A stretch of DNA of 64,000 nt from Pseudomonas mendocina (GCF_900636545.1 NZ_LR134290.1:3286001-3350000), one strand, 5' to 3'. Positions 27,570 to 34,915 are shown, numbered from the stretch's first letter. The notes: generated by a model from the letters alone, not told the origin. Numbers and translations: made by a program.

Positions 27570-27986
27570 ATGAAATCGCAGAATAGAGACTGGTATGGAA
27601 TGCTTGCTTTAGCTATATGCATTCTCGTTTGGGTGCAAATTGCTAGATCATTATTCATACACACCTATAGCGAGAGCATGATGTATGAAGTATTTTTTAA
27701 TTCTTTCTCGTATGCTCCAGTGCCCTATGTTACTAGTATTTTTGCCACGGTAAAAAAACGCTTGAATGGAAGAGTTAAATTTGGCGCTGCAGAAATGGCT
27801 CTGCTCGGGTCTTTATTGCCAACGGGAGTGTTTTTATCGCAAGAAGTCCCGCGGCAAATAAGCGGCAGCACTGATCTTGCAATAGCTTTTGCTTTGACTT
27901 TACTTATTCTTCCAGCAATTATTTCTGCTGCTTCTTGTTGGCTTGCTAAAAGACACCATACCTCTACTTATTCGTCAAAAGCCTAA
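27570..27986 (+). CDS. Cassette 4: integral membrane protein, unknown
   Basis: 138 residues with three likely membrane spans: MLALAICILVWVQIARSLFI, AEMALLGSLLPTGVFLS and LAIAFALTLLILPAIISAASCWL. A short basic tail (KRHHTSTYSSKA) follows. No conserved domain is recognised. The ATG is eleven bases after the core site, and the stop lies inside the attC. Codon use is AT-rich. Confidence 0.7.
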   Translation: MKSQNRDWYGMLALAICILVWVQIARSLFIHTYSESMMYEVFFNSFSYAPVPYVTSIFATVKKRLNGRVKFGAAEMALLGSLLPTGVFLSQEVPRQISGSTDLAIAFALTLLILPAIISAASCWLAKRHHTSTYSSKA

Positions 27987-28056
27987 CAAATGGTTGAAAT
28001 CGTTCGCTTCGCTCACTGGGACGGGCTAAAGCCCGCCCCTTAACCAAACGTTATGC
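27981..28056 (+). repeat. attC 4
   Basis: R'' GCCTAAC, R' GTTATGC. The altered R' belongs to the next cassette, whose own R'' is the complementary GCATAAC. Confidence 0.9.
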
Positions 28057-28071
28057 ATCAAGAGACCACGC

Positions 28072-28410
28072 ATGAGACTCTGCGCATTTGCTTTGCTTTT
28101 GTTTTCACTATCCGGGTGCTCTATATGGGCACCTGGGGAAGATCCTAAAGGACGAGATATCACAGCTGATGCCAATAATCTCTTATCGGCCATTAATTCC
28201 TTCCATTCGGAGAATCAAAGGCTACCTAAATCACTCGCAGAGCTGTACCCTAAATATCTGAGCAATCCACCTAGTAACTCAGAAATACTATACCTCCCTG
28301 AAAAAGGTAGTATCTTTACAACCTACTCTCCCACTTGGCCACAGGCTGGAAAAATAGCTTGTGGTGGAGAAGCTGGGCAGCAACGCGTAACTTGTAATGG
28401 GTACTGGTGA
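28072..28410 (+). CDS. Cassette 5: putative lipoprotein
   Basis: 112 residues. A lipobox LSGC at residues 13-16 after a hydrophobic signal (MRLCAFALLLFSLSGC) predicts lipidation at Cys16. The mature part (ANNLLSAINSFHSENQRLPKSLAELYPKYLS) resembles the hydrophilic domain of type II pseudopilin-like proteins, where a helix is followed by a Pro-rich length-of-sequence motif. The likeness is weak. Two further Cys (ACGG and TCNGYW) may form a disulphide. Confidence 0.7.
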   Translation: MRLCAFALLLFSLSGCSIWAPGEDPKGRDITADANNLLSAINSFHSENQRLPKSLAELYPKYLSNPPSNSEILYLPEKGSIFTTYSPTWPQAGKIACGGEAGQQRVTCNGYW

Positions 28411-28417
28411 GAACCAT

Positions 28418-28494
28418 GCATAACAATTGGTTCAAGGCGTTCGCTTCGCTCACTCGGGACCGGCTAAAGCCGGCCCCTTAACCAAACGTTAGGC
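28418..28494 (+). repeat. attC 5
   Basis: R'' GCATAAC, R' GTTAGGC; palindrome CCGGCTAAAGCCGG. Confidence 0.9.
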
Positions 28495-28502
28495 ATATCA
28501 AC

Positions 28503-28859
28503 ATGCAGCTTGAAGAATACTGGAACTCATATTTGGCCTACGTGGCAACAAAGCCTGGAATAGGTTCACTTCCTCAAATGCATGGGATTCCTGTTGTAAT
28601 AGCGGCGCTCGTAGCAGCTGGTCATCAAGAAAGCCTGCCGCCGGAACAACTTGACAGGTTTATAATTAAGTTTCGCGAAATAGATGATGTTTTACGCAGG
28701 TTAACCATTCGAGAGGTTGAGGTAGATAAAATATCAAAAATCTCCGCAGAGTTTAAGAATGGAAGCATCTACTCGAAAGAAGTAATTCCAAGAATATTTA
28801 AAAAAGAAGAAGTCGCCAAGCAATATCATGAAATAATGTTCCCCGAGAAAAACATATAA
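28503..28859 (+). CDS. Cassette 6: second copy of cassette 1
   Basis: 118 residues, identical in protein and DNA to 26268-26624. The duplication runs from the leading core site through the attC (471 bp, 26253-26723 against 28488-28958) with a single mismatch in the attC. Four different cassettes lie between the copies. See cassette 1 for what can be said about the protein. Confidence 0.75.
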   Translation: MQLEEYWNSYLAYVATKPGIGSLPQMHGIPVVIAALVAAGHQESLPPEQLDRFIIKFREIDDVLRRLTIREVEVDKISKISAEFKNGSIYSKEVIPRIFKKEEVAKQYHEIMFPEKNI

Positions 28860-28884
28860 CCACGAAAAAGTAGCGCTCTCCACT

Positions 28885-28960
28885 GCCTAACAAGTGGTTC
28901 AAATCGCTCGCTGCACTCACTGGGACGGGCTAAAGCCCGCCCCTTAACCAAACGTTAGGC
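28885..28960 (+). repeat. attC 6
   Basis: Same as attC 1 except A at 28915 and R' GTTAGGC. Confidence 0.9.
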
Positions 28961-28966
28961 GCCAAG

Positions 28967-29194
28967 ATGAAGCCATACGATGTTGTTCAAGTTATTGCAC
29001 TTCGTGACGAGCGCTTTTCAAAGTCGAATGCAGGTTACGAGCGCAACCCTTGTATCGGGGACATTGGAACAATTATTGATGTGTACTCAAATCCAGAGCC
29101 TGCATTTGAAGTCGAATGCTCTGATAGCAATGGGATCACAATTTGGCTTGCCGCTATGTACCCAGAAGAGCTAAAGCTTAGTGGTCAATCGTGA
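28967..29194 (+). CDS. Cassette 7: DUF4926-type small protein
   Basis: 75 residues. MKPYDVVQVIALRDERF ... CIGDIGTIIDVYSNPEPAFEVECSDSNG fits the DUF4926 pattern (YDVV-x-L, GD-x-GT-hydrophobic-x-x-VY, EVE(F/C)). This is a small beta-barrel family seen often in toxin-antitoxin and cassette contexts. No partner gene lies in the same cassette, so the function is open. Confidence 0.7.
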   Translation: MKPYDVVQVIALRDERFSKSNAGYERNPCIGDIGTIIDVYSNPEPAFEVECSDSNGITIWLAAMYPEELKLSGQS

Positions 29195-29205
29195 GTCTGC
29201 GGCGA

Positions 29206-29281
29206 GCCTAACTAGTGGTTCAAATCGCTCGCTCCGCTCACTGGGACGGGCTAAAGCCCGCCCCTTAACCAAACGTTATAC
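29206..29281 (+). repeat. attC 7
   Basis: R'' GCCTAAC, R' GTTATAC; palindrome CGGGCTAAAGCCCG. Confidence 0.9.
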
Positions 29282-29299
29282 GCCAGCTGAGAACCATGC

Positions 29300-29668
29300 A
29301 TGTCAAAAGTAATATGTATACTAATAGCTTTATTATGGAGCAGTTTTTCTATGTCACAAAACTACACCACTGATGGCTTGATTGGCTTCATATATGAGAA
29401 TGTGACTATAGATGCACCCAAAGACTGGACTGAGGTTACAGCTACATTCACCATTACATATGAGGGCGGCCTCACAAATTCTAAAAGCTCATACAGCGCA
29501 ACTATAAATGACGGTGGTGAGTCGTTAAAATTTGAGCCGGCAAACGTTTTTGGGCCGCACAACGCAGCTCGGGAACTACTCAAGTTAGAAGCACAGCACG
29601 GCCGCCAGTATGAATCAGTAATAATTAAAATGAAACCAAGTGGCACTGCAGCATACGAGTTCAAGTGA
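29300..29668 (+). CDS. Cassette 8: exported hypothetical protein
   Basis: 122 residues. A signal peptide is likely (MSKVICILIALLWSSFSMSQ). The mature part is beta-rich (VTATFTITYEGGLTNSKSSYSATINDGGESLKF) and Ser/Thr-rich, consistent with a small periplasmic or secreted domain. No family recognised. Its cassette boundaries TTATAC and GTATAA match each other, confirming it as a single excisable unit. Confidence 0.7.
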   Translation: MSKVICILIALLWSSFSMSQNYTTDGLIGFIYENVTIDAPKDWTEVTATFTITYEGGLTNSKSSYSATINDGGESLKFEPANVFGPHNAARELLKLEAQHGRQYESVIIKMKPSGTAAYEFK

Positions 29669-29671
29669 GCC

Positions 29672-29747
29672 GTATAACAACTGGTTCAATTCGCTCGCTT
29701 CGCTCACTGGGACGGGCTAAAGCCCGCCCCTTAACCAAACGTTAGGC
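29672..29747 (+). repeat. attC 8
   Basis: R'' GTATAAC, R' GTTAGGC; palindrome CGGGCTAAAGCCCG. Confidence 0.9.
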
Positions 29748-29753
29748 CTCACA

Positions 29754-30032
29754 ATGGATCCGCGAGCCTTAGTTGTTTACTTAGAGTCACCATACAGCGA
29801 ACAACGCTGCGATCAGCATCCGGCACACGAAATTGTTCTTGCGGGTTTACAAGCACCATCAGAATATTGGGTCAGTCTTGCTGTTGGCTGGCTAGAGCAA
29901 GGCGCACCAATCAACAAAGAGATAACTCAAGAGTTAAATTCAATCGCAACAAACAAGTATTTTTCGCAGCGGGTACGGCATCATTCATTTGCTCTTATTA
30001 AAAAGTGGCATAGGGATAACGGTGCAGCCTAA
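29754..30032 (+). CDS. Cassette 9: hypothetical protein
   Basis: 92 residues (MDPRALVVYLESPYSEQRCDQ...). Predicted soluble and helical, with HPAHEIVLAGLQAPSEYWVSLAVGWLEQGAPIN in the middle and a basic C-terminus (RHHSFALIKKWHRDNGAA). No family recognised. The ATG is six bases after the core site, and the stop codon lies in the attC. Confidence 0.7.
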   Translation: MDPRALVVYLESPYSEQRCDQHPAHEIVLAGLQAPSEYWVSLAVGWLEQGAPINKEITQELNSIATNKYFSQRVRHHSFALIKKWHRDNGAA

Positions 30033-30102
30033 CAACTGGTTCAAGCCACTCGCTTCGCTCGTTCGGGACCGCGTTCCGCGGCCCCTTAACCAAACGTTAG
30101 CA
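30027..30102 (+). repeat. attC 9
   Basis: R'' GCCTAAC, R' GTTAGCA. The central palindrome differs from all others (CCGCG TT CCGCGG), so the extrahelical arms are kept while the loop region varies. Confidence 0.9.
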
Positions 30103-30152
30103 AGACAGTTGCCATATAGCGGCCACACCATAATTGACATGGGAACAGAGTA

Positions 30153-31133
30153 ATGCCATTGGAAAGCTTTGAAGATAAAATAAACAGTCTCGAACCAAAT
30201 GAAGCCCCATCTATTTTATTGGCCAATGGATTTTCCCAAGCATGGAATCACAATATTTTTAACTACCAAAACTTGCTTCAGCAAGCAAATTTCGGCGCTC
30301 GCGACGCCACCATAAGAGATATTTTTAATAAATTTAATACTTATGATTTTGAAAAAGTAATGCGCGCTCTTGAAGCAGCTGAATCTGTTTGCGAAAGCTA
30401 CGGAGTTGACCCGGCAAAAATCAATGAAATCCAAGCCGACCAAGAGCATTTAAAAAACGCATTAATTAAAGTCATCTCAGAAACTCACCCATTGCGTTCT
30501 AGCAATGTAACAACTCAACAATATGAGCATGCAAAACCTTTCATAATTCGATTCCAAAATATTTTTACATTAAATTATGACTTATTGCTTTATTGGGTTG
30601 TAAATAAATTTGATATTAACCCGAGAGGCTATCATACGGATGACGGATTCCGTCATACCACGTGGGATAATATACAAAGCCAAAACGTGTACTTCCTACA
30701 CGGAGGGCTCCATATTTATGATGATGGCACTACCATTAAAAAGCACACCTTCAGAGGCGATGCAGATATCAGCATAGTCGATCAGGTGAGAGACAATTTA
30801 AATCAAGGCAAATTTCCATTATTTGTTTCAGAGCCCACATGCGAGAAAAAGCTTTCCCGCATTGAGCATAATCCATATCTAAACGCATGCTTTAAAGCAT
30901 TAAAAAAACTCACCGGACCTTTATTTATTCACGGCCATTCAATGGCTGAAAACGATCAGCACATATTCAATCAAATCAATAAGAGCGCTATCGATAAAGT
31001 ATTCATTAGCATTTTTGGCGATGAGCACTCTGAACAGAATAGAGAAACCATGGCAAATGCTAGGCGCTTTATTGATGCAAGAAAAATTGATATTGATTTC
31101 TACGATGCCGCCAGCGCCCCTATTTGGTCTTAA
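30153..31133 (+). CDS. Cassette 10: SIR2-like DUF4917 protein, candidate anti-phage NADase
   Basis: 326 residues, the largest product in the array. SIR2-fold landmarks: ILLANGFSQAWN (residues 21-32, nucleotide-binding Gly-Asn region), FTLNYDLLLYW (138-148, the T-x-NYD motif with Asn141), YFLHGGLHIYD (180-190, catalytic-type His183), and a late IFGDEHSEQNRE. This matches the DUF4917/SIR2-like branch. Related SIR2 domains in defence systems hydrolyse NAD and cause abortive infection. No effector partner lies beside it, so it would act alone. The start is 50 bp into the cassette, leaving room for a promoter. Confidence 0.75.
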   Translation: MPLESFEDKINSLEPNEAPSILLANGFSQAWNHNIFNYQNLLQQANFGARDATIRDIFNKFNTYDFEKVMRALEAAESVCESYGVDPAKINEIQADQEHLKNALIKVISETHPLRSSNVTTQQYEHAKPFIIRFQNIFTLNYDLLLYWVVNKFDINPRGYHTDDGFRHTTWDNIQSQNVYFLHGGLHIYDDGTTIKKHTFRGDADISIVDQVRDNLNQGKFPLFVSEPTCEKKLSRIEHNPYLNACFKALKKLTGPLFIHGHSMAENDQHIFNQINKSAIDKVFISIFGDEHSEQNRETMANARRFIDARKIDIDFYDAASAPIWS

Positions 31134-31158
31134 GCACATAGTCCAAACTGGTAGAGCT

Positions 31159-31234
31159 TGCTAACAAATGGTTCAAACCGTTCGCTGCGCTCACTAGGAC
31201 GGGCTAAAGCCCGCCCCTTAACCAAACGTTAGGC
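31159..31234 (+). repeat. attC 10
   Basis: R'' TGCTAAC, R' GTTAGGC; palindrome CGGGCTAAAGCCCG. Confidence 0.9.
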
Positions 31235-31239
31235 CGGCA

Positions 31240-31800
31240 ATGTCAGAAATCCACTTTACACAAAGAGAAGCAGAAGAACAGTTCGAGTCGACAGACTCTG
31301 ATGATGAACTACGTTCCTATCTTGAAGAACTTGCACCGCAGATTGGATGGATCATAATTTTCTTTAACTCTCTAGAAGATGGTGTTTCACAATGCATTCG
31401 CGAAGCGATGCTCCACGATCCATACCAAGATGAACGAATGGATGTCTTTCTCTCGGAAATGATGTTCACTGCTAAATGCCGATCTCTTATGCATTTGTAT
31501 GGCCAGATGATCGAATCAGCAGAGGTCAAGTTTACGCACACTGACTTGAACGAACTTGAGAAGATGCTTCTCGAATGCTCAAAACGCAGGAATGAGTATG
31601 CGCACGCAGATTGGATTGGCTTAAAGAAAGGTGCTTACGTTAGAGTTAAGACACAATCCAAAAAGCGCGGAATAACACAGCGATACAAGAGGTTTGAACC
31701 AGAGCAAGTCGAGTCCGATATAGCTTTTATTAATCTTGCTCGCCACACACTTGATGAATTCAACGAGAGAATAACAGACCAACTTTGGGGCAGAGAGTGA
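31240..31800 (+). CDS. Cassette 11: HEPN-like protein
   Basis: 186 residues, largely helical. KRRNEYAHADW gives an R-x4-H motif (Arg117 to His122), the catalytic signature of HEPN-domain RNases. A helix ending in a conserved-looking NSLEDGVSQCIREAM precedes it. The C-terminal part is basic (KTQSKKRGITQRYKRF). HEPN proteins are common as toxins and in abortive infection. Usually an MNT or other antitoxin is paired; none is encoded in this cassette. Assignment rests on the motif and helical pattern. Confidence 0.55.
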   Translation: MSEIHFTQREAEEQFESTDSDDELRSYLEELAPQIGWIIIFFNSLEDGVSQCIREAMLHDPYQDERMDVFLSEMMFTAKCRSLMHLYGQMIESAEVKFTHTDLNELEKMLLECSKRRNEYAHADWIGLKKGAYVRVKTQSKKRGITQRYKRFEPEQVESDIAFINLARHTLDEFNERITDQLWGRE

Positions 31801-31849
31801 GTATTACTTAACCCTTAGCCCCGATATTGCTTATGTAATATTGTGCGAG

Positions 31850-31868
31850 GCCTAACAACTTATATGGA
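31850..31868 (+). repeat. Truncated attC at the array end
   Basis: R'' GCCTAAC followed by AACT, then the sequence departs from the attC consensus (TATATGG in place of GGTTCAA). The rest of the site is missing, so the array ends in a broken half-site. Confidence 0.7.
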
Positions 31869-32086
31869 CTCTCCCCACAAGTAGTGAGCAAAGCCTTGCT
31901 TTTGCACCTACCGTCAGCGCGGTTGCATTCGTATGTCCGACCCATTGTGGGCGTTCACGCTCTGGCCATTCTGTAGTTCGCGCAGCGGGGGCCAAGCGTT
32001 CAATCGATCACGAGGATCATCATTGATATCGGCCTTGCTCCGCTGCAGCGACCTGAGCGCAATCAAGGAAGATGCATCAGCAAGGC
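31869..32086. other. Non-coding junction between the cassette array and phoQ
   Basis: I see no gene, RNA or convincing repeat. The composition moves from AT-rich to the GC-rich host average around 31920, marking the edge of the acquired DNA. Confidence 0.5.
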
Positions 32087-33469
32087 TCAGTCATACAACC
32101 GCACCCTGAAACAGGCGCCGCCCAGCTCCGAGTCTTCCAGACTCAACTCGCCGTCGTAGCTCTCAATGATGTCTTCCACCACCGCCAGGCCGATGCCCTG
32201 CCCCGGATTCTGCGCATCCAGACGTTCGCCGCGCTGCAGCACCCGCTCACGCTGATGCTGCGGCACTCCTGGGCCGTCATCTTCGATGGTAAGCAGGCAG
32301 CCACCGGCCAGTGGCTGCAACCTGACGCGCACGCGATGCAGGCACAGGCGATAGGCGTTCTCCAGCAGGTTGCCGAGCAATTCCATCAGCGCACCGCGCT
32401 CCATGGTGATCTGGCTGTGCTCAGGTACTTCCAGCGTCGCCTCCACGCGTTTGTCGCGGTAGACCTTGTCCAGCGAACGGCACAAACCGTCGAGTAGTGG
32501 CCAGACCTGCTCACGGTGGCGCACCAGGCCACTACGACGCAGACTGGCACGCTGCAACTGATAGCCGACCTGCTGGCTCATGCGCTCGATCTGCGCCTGC
32601 ATCAGCTGCGCCTGCTCACGATTTTCAGGCTGGACGGCAAGGGTTTCACCAATGCCCTGCAGCACGCTGAGCGGCGTTTTCAGGCTATGCGCCAGGTCCT
32701 CCAGCGAATCACGATATCGCTCGCGCTGACGTCGTTCGCTGTCAAGCAGGCGGTTGAGGGAGTTGGTCAGGCGCAGCAACTCACGTGGGTGCTCATCGCT
32801 CAGGCGCTGACGGGTACCCGCCTCCACGCCATCGAGCTCATCGCTCAAGCCGCGCAGGCTGCGAAAACCCCAGGTCAAGCCGAACCAGAGCAAGCCCAGC
32901 AACACCAATAGTGCAATGCCCAGCCACAGCCGCAACTGCCAGGCGAAGCCATTGAAAAGCCCCTGGTACTCGCGCGTCGGCTGCATGGTCACGATGCTCA
33001 GGGCCGTCTGGTCGCCACGCAGCAGGTCTACTTCGATGTCATACACGAAGTATTCCTGGCCATTCTCGTCACGAATCCGCACGAACTCGTGGCCACGACC
33101 GTCGTAGCGCGGCAGGTAACGCACCAGTTCGTCGATGGAGGAGCGTGAACGCCAGATCAGCTGGCCATCACGATCAAAGATGAACCCCAGCAGGTGCGAG
33201 TCGAGGTTGTCGAATTCTTCGTCCGGCATCTTCTCCGGCATATGCAGCTGACCGTCATGGATGCGCGCGGCGGAGATCAGCGCTGCAGCGTCCGAGGCCA
33301 GACGCTTCTCCACGGTCTGCTCCAGGGCCATGAGAAACACGCCCTGCAGCACGGGCATCAACAGCAGCATGAACAACATCGCCAGCGCCGCGCTGGCCAG
33401 CATCAGGCGCAGCCGCAGCGAGCCGAAGCGGATACGCATCTTGCGTACGAAGCGGCGCGCTCGCCTCAC
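32087..33469 (-). CDS. phoQ: Sensor histidine kinase PhoQ
   Basis: 460 residues. A membrane segment near the N-terminus (LMLASAALAMLFMLLLMPVLQ) and one at about 180-200 flank a periplasmic sensor with acidic patches (PDEEFDNLDSHLLGF; RYDGRGHEF), as in Mg2+-sensing PhoQ. HAMP-like linker, H-box LEDLAHSLKTPLSVLQG, and HATPase NLLENAYRLC, DDGPGV, GQGIGLAVV are present. It starts at a GTG overlapping the phoP stop (GTGA); an ATG at 33439 is the alternative. It lies after phoP in the oprH-phoP-phoQ operon, controlling low-Mg2+ and cationic-peptide responses. Confidence 0.92.
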   Translation of the reverse strand: MRRARRFVRKMRIRFGSLRLRLMLASAALAMLFMLLLMPVLQGVFLMALEQTVEKRLASDAAALISAARIHDGQLHMPEKMPDEEFDNLDSHLLGFIFDRDGQLIWRSRSSIDELVRYLPRYDGRGHEFVRIRDENGQEYFVYDIEVDLLRGDQTALSIVTMQPTREYQGLFNGFAWQLRLWLGIALLVLLGLLWFGLTWGFRSLRGLSDELDGVEAGTRQRLSDEHPRELLRLTNSLNRLLDSERRQRERYRDSLEDLAHSLKTPLSVLQGIGETLAVQPENREQAQLMQAQIERMSQQVGYQLQRASLRRSGLVRHREQVWPLLDGLCRSLDKVYRDKRVEATLEVPEHSQITMERGALMELLGNLLENAYRLCLHRVRVRLQPLAGGCLLTIEDDGPGVPQHQRERVLQRGERLDAQNPGQGIGLAVVEDIIESYDGELSLEDSELGGACFRVRLYD

Positions 33470-34143
33470 TTGCAGCGCTCGTTGAACATGTAGCCCTGGC
33501 CGCGCACGGTTTCTATCGATTTGCCGCCCAGCACGGCCTCAAGCTTGCGTCGCAGGCGCCCGACCAGAACTTCTATGACATTCGGGTCACGATCATCATC
33601 GCCCGGGTAGAGCTGTTCCATCAGGCGCTCCTTGGCCACCACCTGCTGATGATGCAGCATGAGGTATTCGAGGATGCGGTACTCGTAGGCTGTCAGCTGC
33701 AGGGACTGCTCATCCACCGTGGCTTGTTTACGGTGGAGGTCCAGCACCAGCGAACCGGCCTCGATGGTCGATTTGGTGAACCCCGAGGAACGCCGCAGCA
33801 GCGCATTGAGGCGCGCCTCCAGTTCCTCGAACTGGAAGGGTTTGACTACGTAATCGTCGGCGCCGCAGGAGAGGCCCTCGACCTTGTCCTGCCAGTTGCC
33901 ACGCGCAGTGAGTATCAGGATCGGAAAACTCTTGTCCTGACTGCGTAGTTGACGGATCAGATCGATACCGCTCATGCCCGGTAAGCCAAGATCGACCAGG
34001 GCCAGGTCATGATTGAAGGACTCAGCTCGATACAGCGCCTCTTCGGCAGTACGCACGGCATCCACCACATGCCCGTTTTCACTGAGGCGAGTGAACAGAT
34101 GGTGACGCAGCAACGCCTCATCTTCCACCACCAGCAATTTCAT
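33466..34143 (-). CDS. phoP: Response regulator PhoP
   Basis: 225 residues, OmpR class. The receiver domain has the phospho-acceptor Asp in LALVDLGLPGMSG, the switch Thr in ILTARG and Lys in VVKPFQFEELEARL. The winged-helix DNA-binding domain follows (LTAYEYRILEYLMLHHQQVVAKERLMEQLY; NVIEVLVGRLRRKLE). The sequence is very close to P. aeruginosa PhoP as I recall it. The start at 34143 follows GGGGGACGACCC. It binds the repeat array upstream of oprH. Confidence 0.95.
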   Translation of the reverse strand: MKLLVVEDEALLRHHLFTRLSENGHVVDAVRTAEEALYRAESFNHDLALVDLGLPGMSGIDLIRQLRSQDKSFPILILTARGNWQDKVEGLSCGADDYVVKPFQFEELEARLNALLRRSSGFTKSTIEAGSLVLDLHRKQATVDEQSLQLTAYEYRILEYLMLHHQQVVAKERLMEQLYPGDDDRDPNVIEVLVGRLRRKLEAVLGGKSIETVRGQGYMFNERCK

Positions 34144-34211
34144 GGGTCGTCCCCCTTTTTCAGTTATACGAAGGCCGGGCAAATGCCCGGCCTGGTAACG
34201 CTAAGCCATCC

Positions 34212-34817
34212 TTAGAAGGCGAAGTTGGCGCCGAGGTACAGCAGCGAACTGCTATGCAGGTCCAGCGACCCGGCCTTGCCTGCGCCATGCGGCGCCATTT
34301 CAGTGCTGGCATTGGTACGCAGGTAACGATAGCCGGCTTCGATCGAGGTATTGCTGTTCAGTTCCTGGAGGATACCGGCCTGCAGGCCGGCAGCAAATCC
34401 GATGTCGCTGTCGCGGGAGAAGCCACGGCTTTCCTGCTCAAGCTTGACCAGGCCCCCGGTCACACCGCCGAACAGCTTGGTGTTGTTGTCACCCAACGGA
34501 ACGAACATGTCGTAGCTGCCGAGCAGATTCTGCTGGCGCAGCTTGTAGCCATTGTGACTGTCGGAGACGTTTTCGTAGGTTGCGTAGTAACGGCTATCGG
34601 CAGTCTTCTGACCGGCACGGATGCCCCAGGTCCCCTCGCCATTGATCACTTTGTCCAGCTTGGGATTGCCGAGGTTGGCATTCAGTGCATTGGACTTCTG
34701 GATGTTGTTGTCGGTCTGACCCCAGGTCAGGCCGACGAAATTGTCATTGGCCTGAGCAGTGGTTGCGCCCAGGGCCAGGCAGGTAGCGAATGCAATACGG
34801 TTCAGGGTGATTTTCAT
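34212..34817 (-). CDS. oprH: Outer-membrane protein H1 (OprH), PhoP-regulated
   Basis: 201 residues. Signal peptide MKITLNRIAFATCLALGATTAQA. The mature part DNFVGLTWGQTDNNIQKSNALN, KVINGEGTWGIRAGQ, RYYATYENVSD, KLRQQNLLGSYD and the C-terminal aromatic ending YLGANFAF match OprH, a small beta-barrel that binds LPS and stands in for Mg2+ bridges. The start at 34817 has GAGGAACGATTCG upstream. It is first in the operon, with PhoP half-sites upstream. Confidence 0.96.
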   Translation of the reverse strand: MKITLNRIAFATCLALGATTAQANDNFVGLTWGQTDNNIQKSNALNANLGNPKLDKVINGEGTWGIRAGQKTADSRYYATYENVSDSHNGYKLRQQNLLGSYDMFVPLGDNNTKLFGGVTGGLVKLEQESRGFSRDSDIGFAAGLQAGILQELNSNTSIEAGYRYLRTNASTEMAPHGAGKAGSLDLHSSSLLYLGANFAF

Positions 34818-34876
34818 CGAATCGTTCCTCTCGTTGCAGTTTTGATCAACTCGGCAACGAGTCTGCGGGAAGACTA

Positions 34877-34915
34877 CTGAATCCCCGCTGAACCCTCCTT
34901 GAACCTGCACTGAAC
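34877..34915 (-). promoter_or_regulatory. PhoP box array upstream of oprH
   Basis: Four hexamers on the minus strand, each separated by five bases: GTTCAG, GTTCAA, GTTCAG and ATTCAG (34910-34915, 34899-34904, 34888-34893, 34877-34882). They are 11 bp apart, one helical turn, as in PhoP direct-repeat boxes, which normally have two half-sites. The array lies 60-98 bp upstream of the oprH start. Confidence 0.88.

Larger units (their letters stand above)
26253..31859 (+). mobile_element. Orphan integron gene-cassette array (eleven cassettes, no integrase)
   Basis: Eleven short AT-rich genes, all on the + strand, are each followed by a roughly 76-bp attC. Each attC has an R'' core (usually GCCTAAC), a TTCAA box, a G+C palindrome (mostly CGGGCTAAAGCCCG), TTAACC and an R' core (usually GTTAGGC). 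In most cassettes where the core varies, the bases at the cassette start complement its own 3' core: TTATGC with GCATAA, TTATAC with GTATAA, TTAGCA with TGCTAA. This proves that the units are circularised cassettes; cassette 2 (TTAGAC with GCCTAAC) is an exception. No tyrosine recombinase is found in the 64 kb. Confidence 0.93.

Noticed and set aside
26650..31234. Regular repeats resembling a CRISPR array
   Set aside because: Repeats are 76 bp with inverted cores and are separated by protein-coding cassettes of unequal length (about 250-1060 bp); no cas genes. They are attC sites.
31900..31990. A minus-strand, Cys-containing frame in the right junction of the array
   Set aside because: No ribosome-binding site, no family resemblance, and it crosses into the broken attC; most likely chance.
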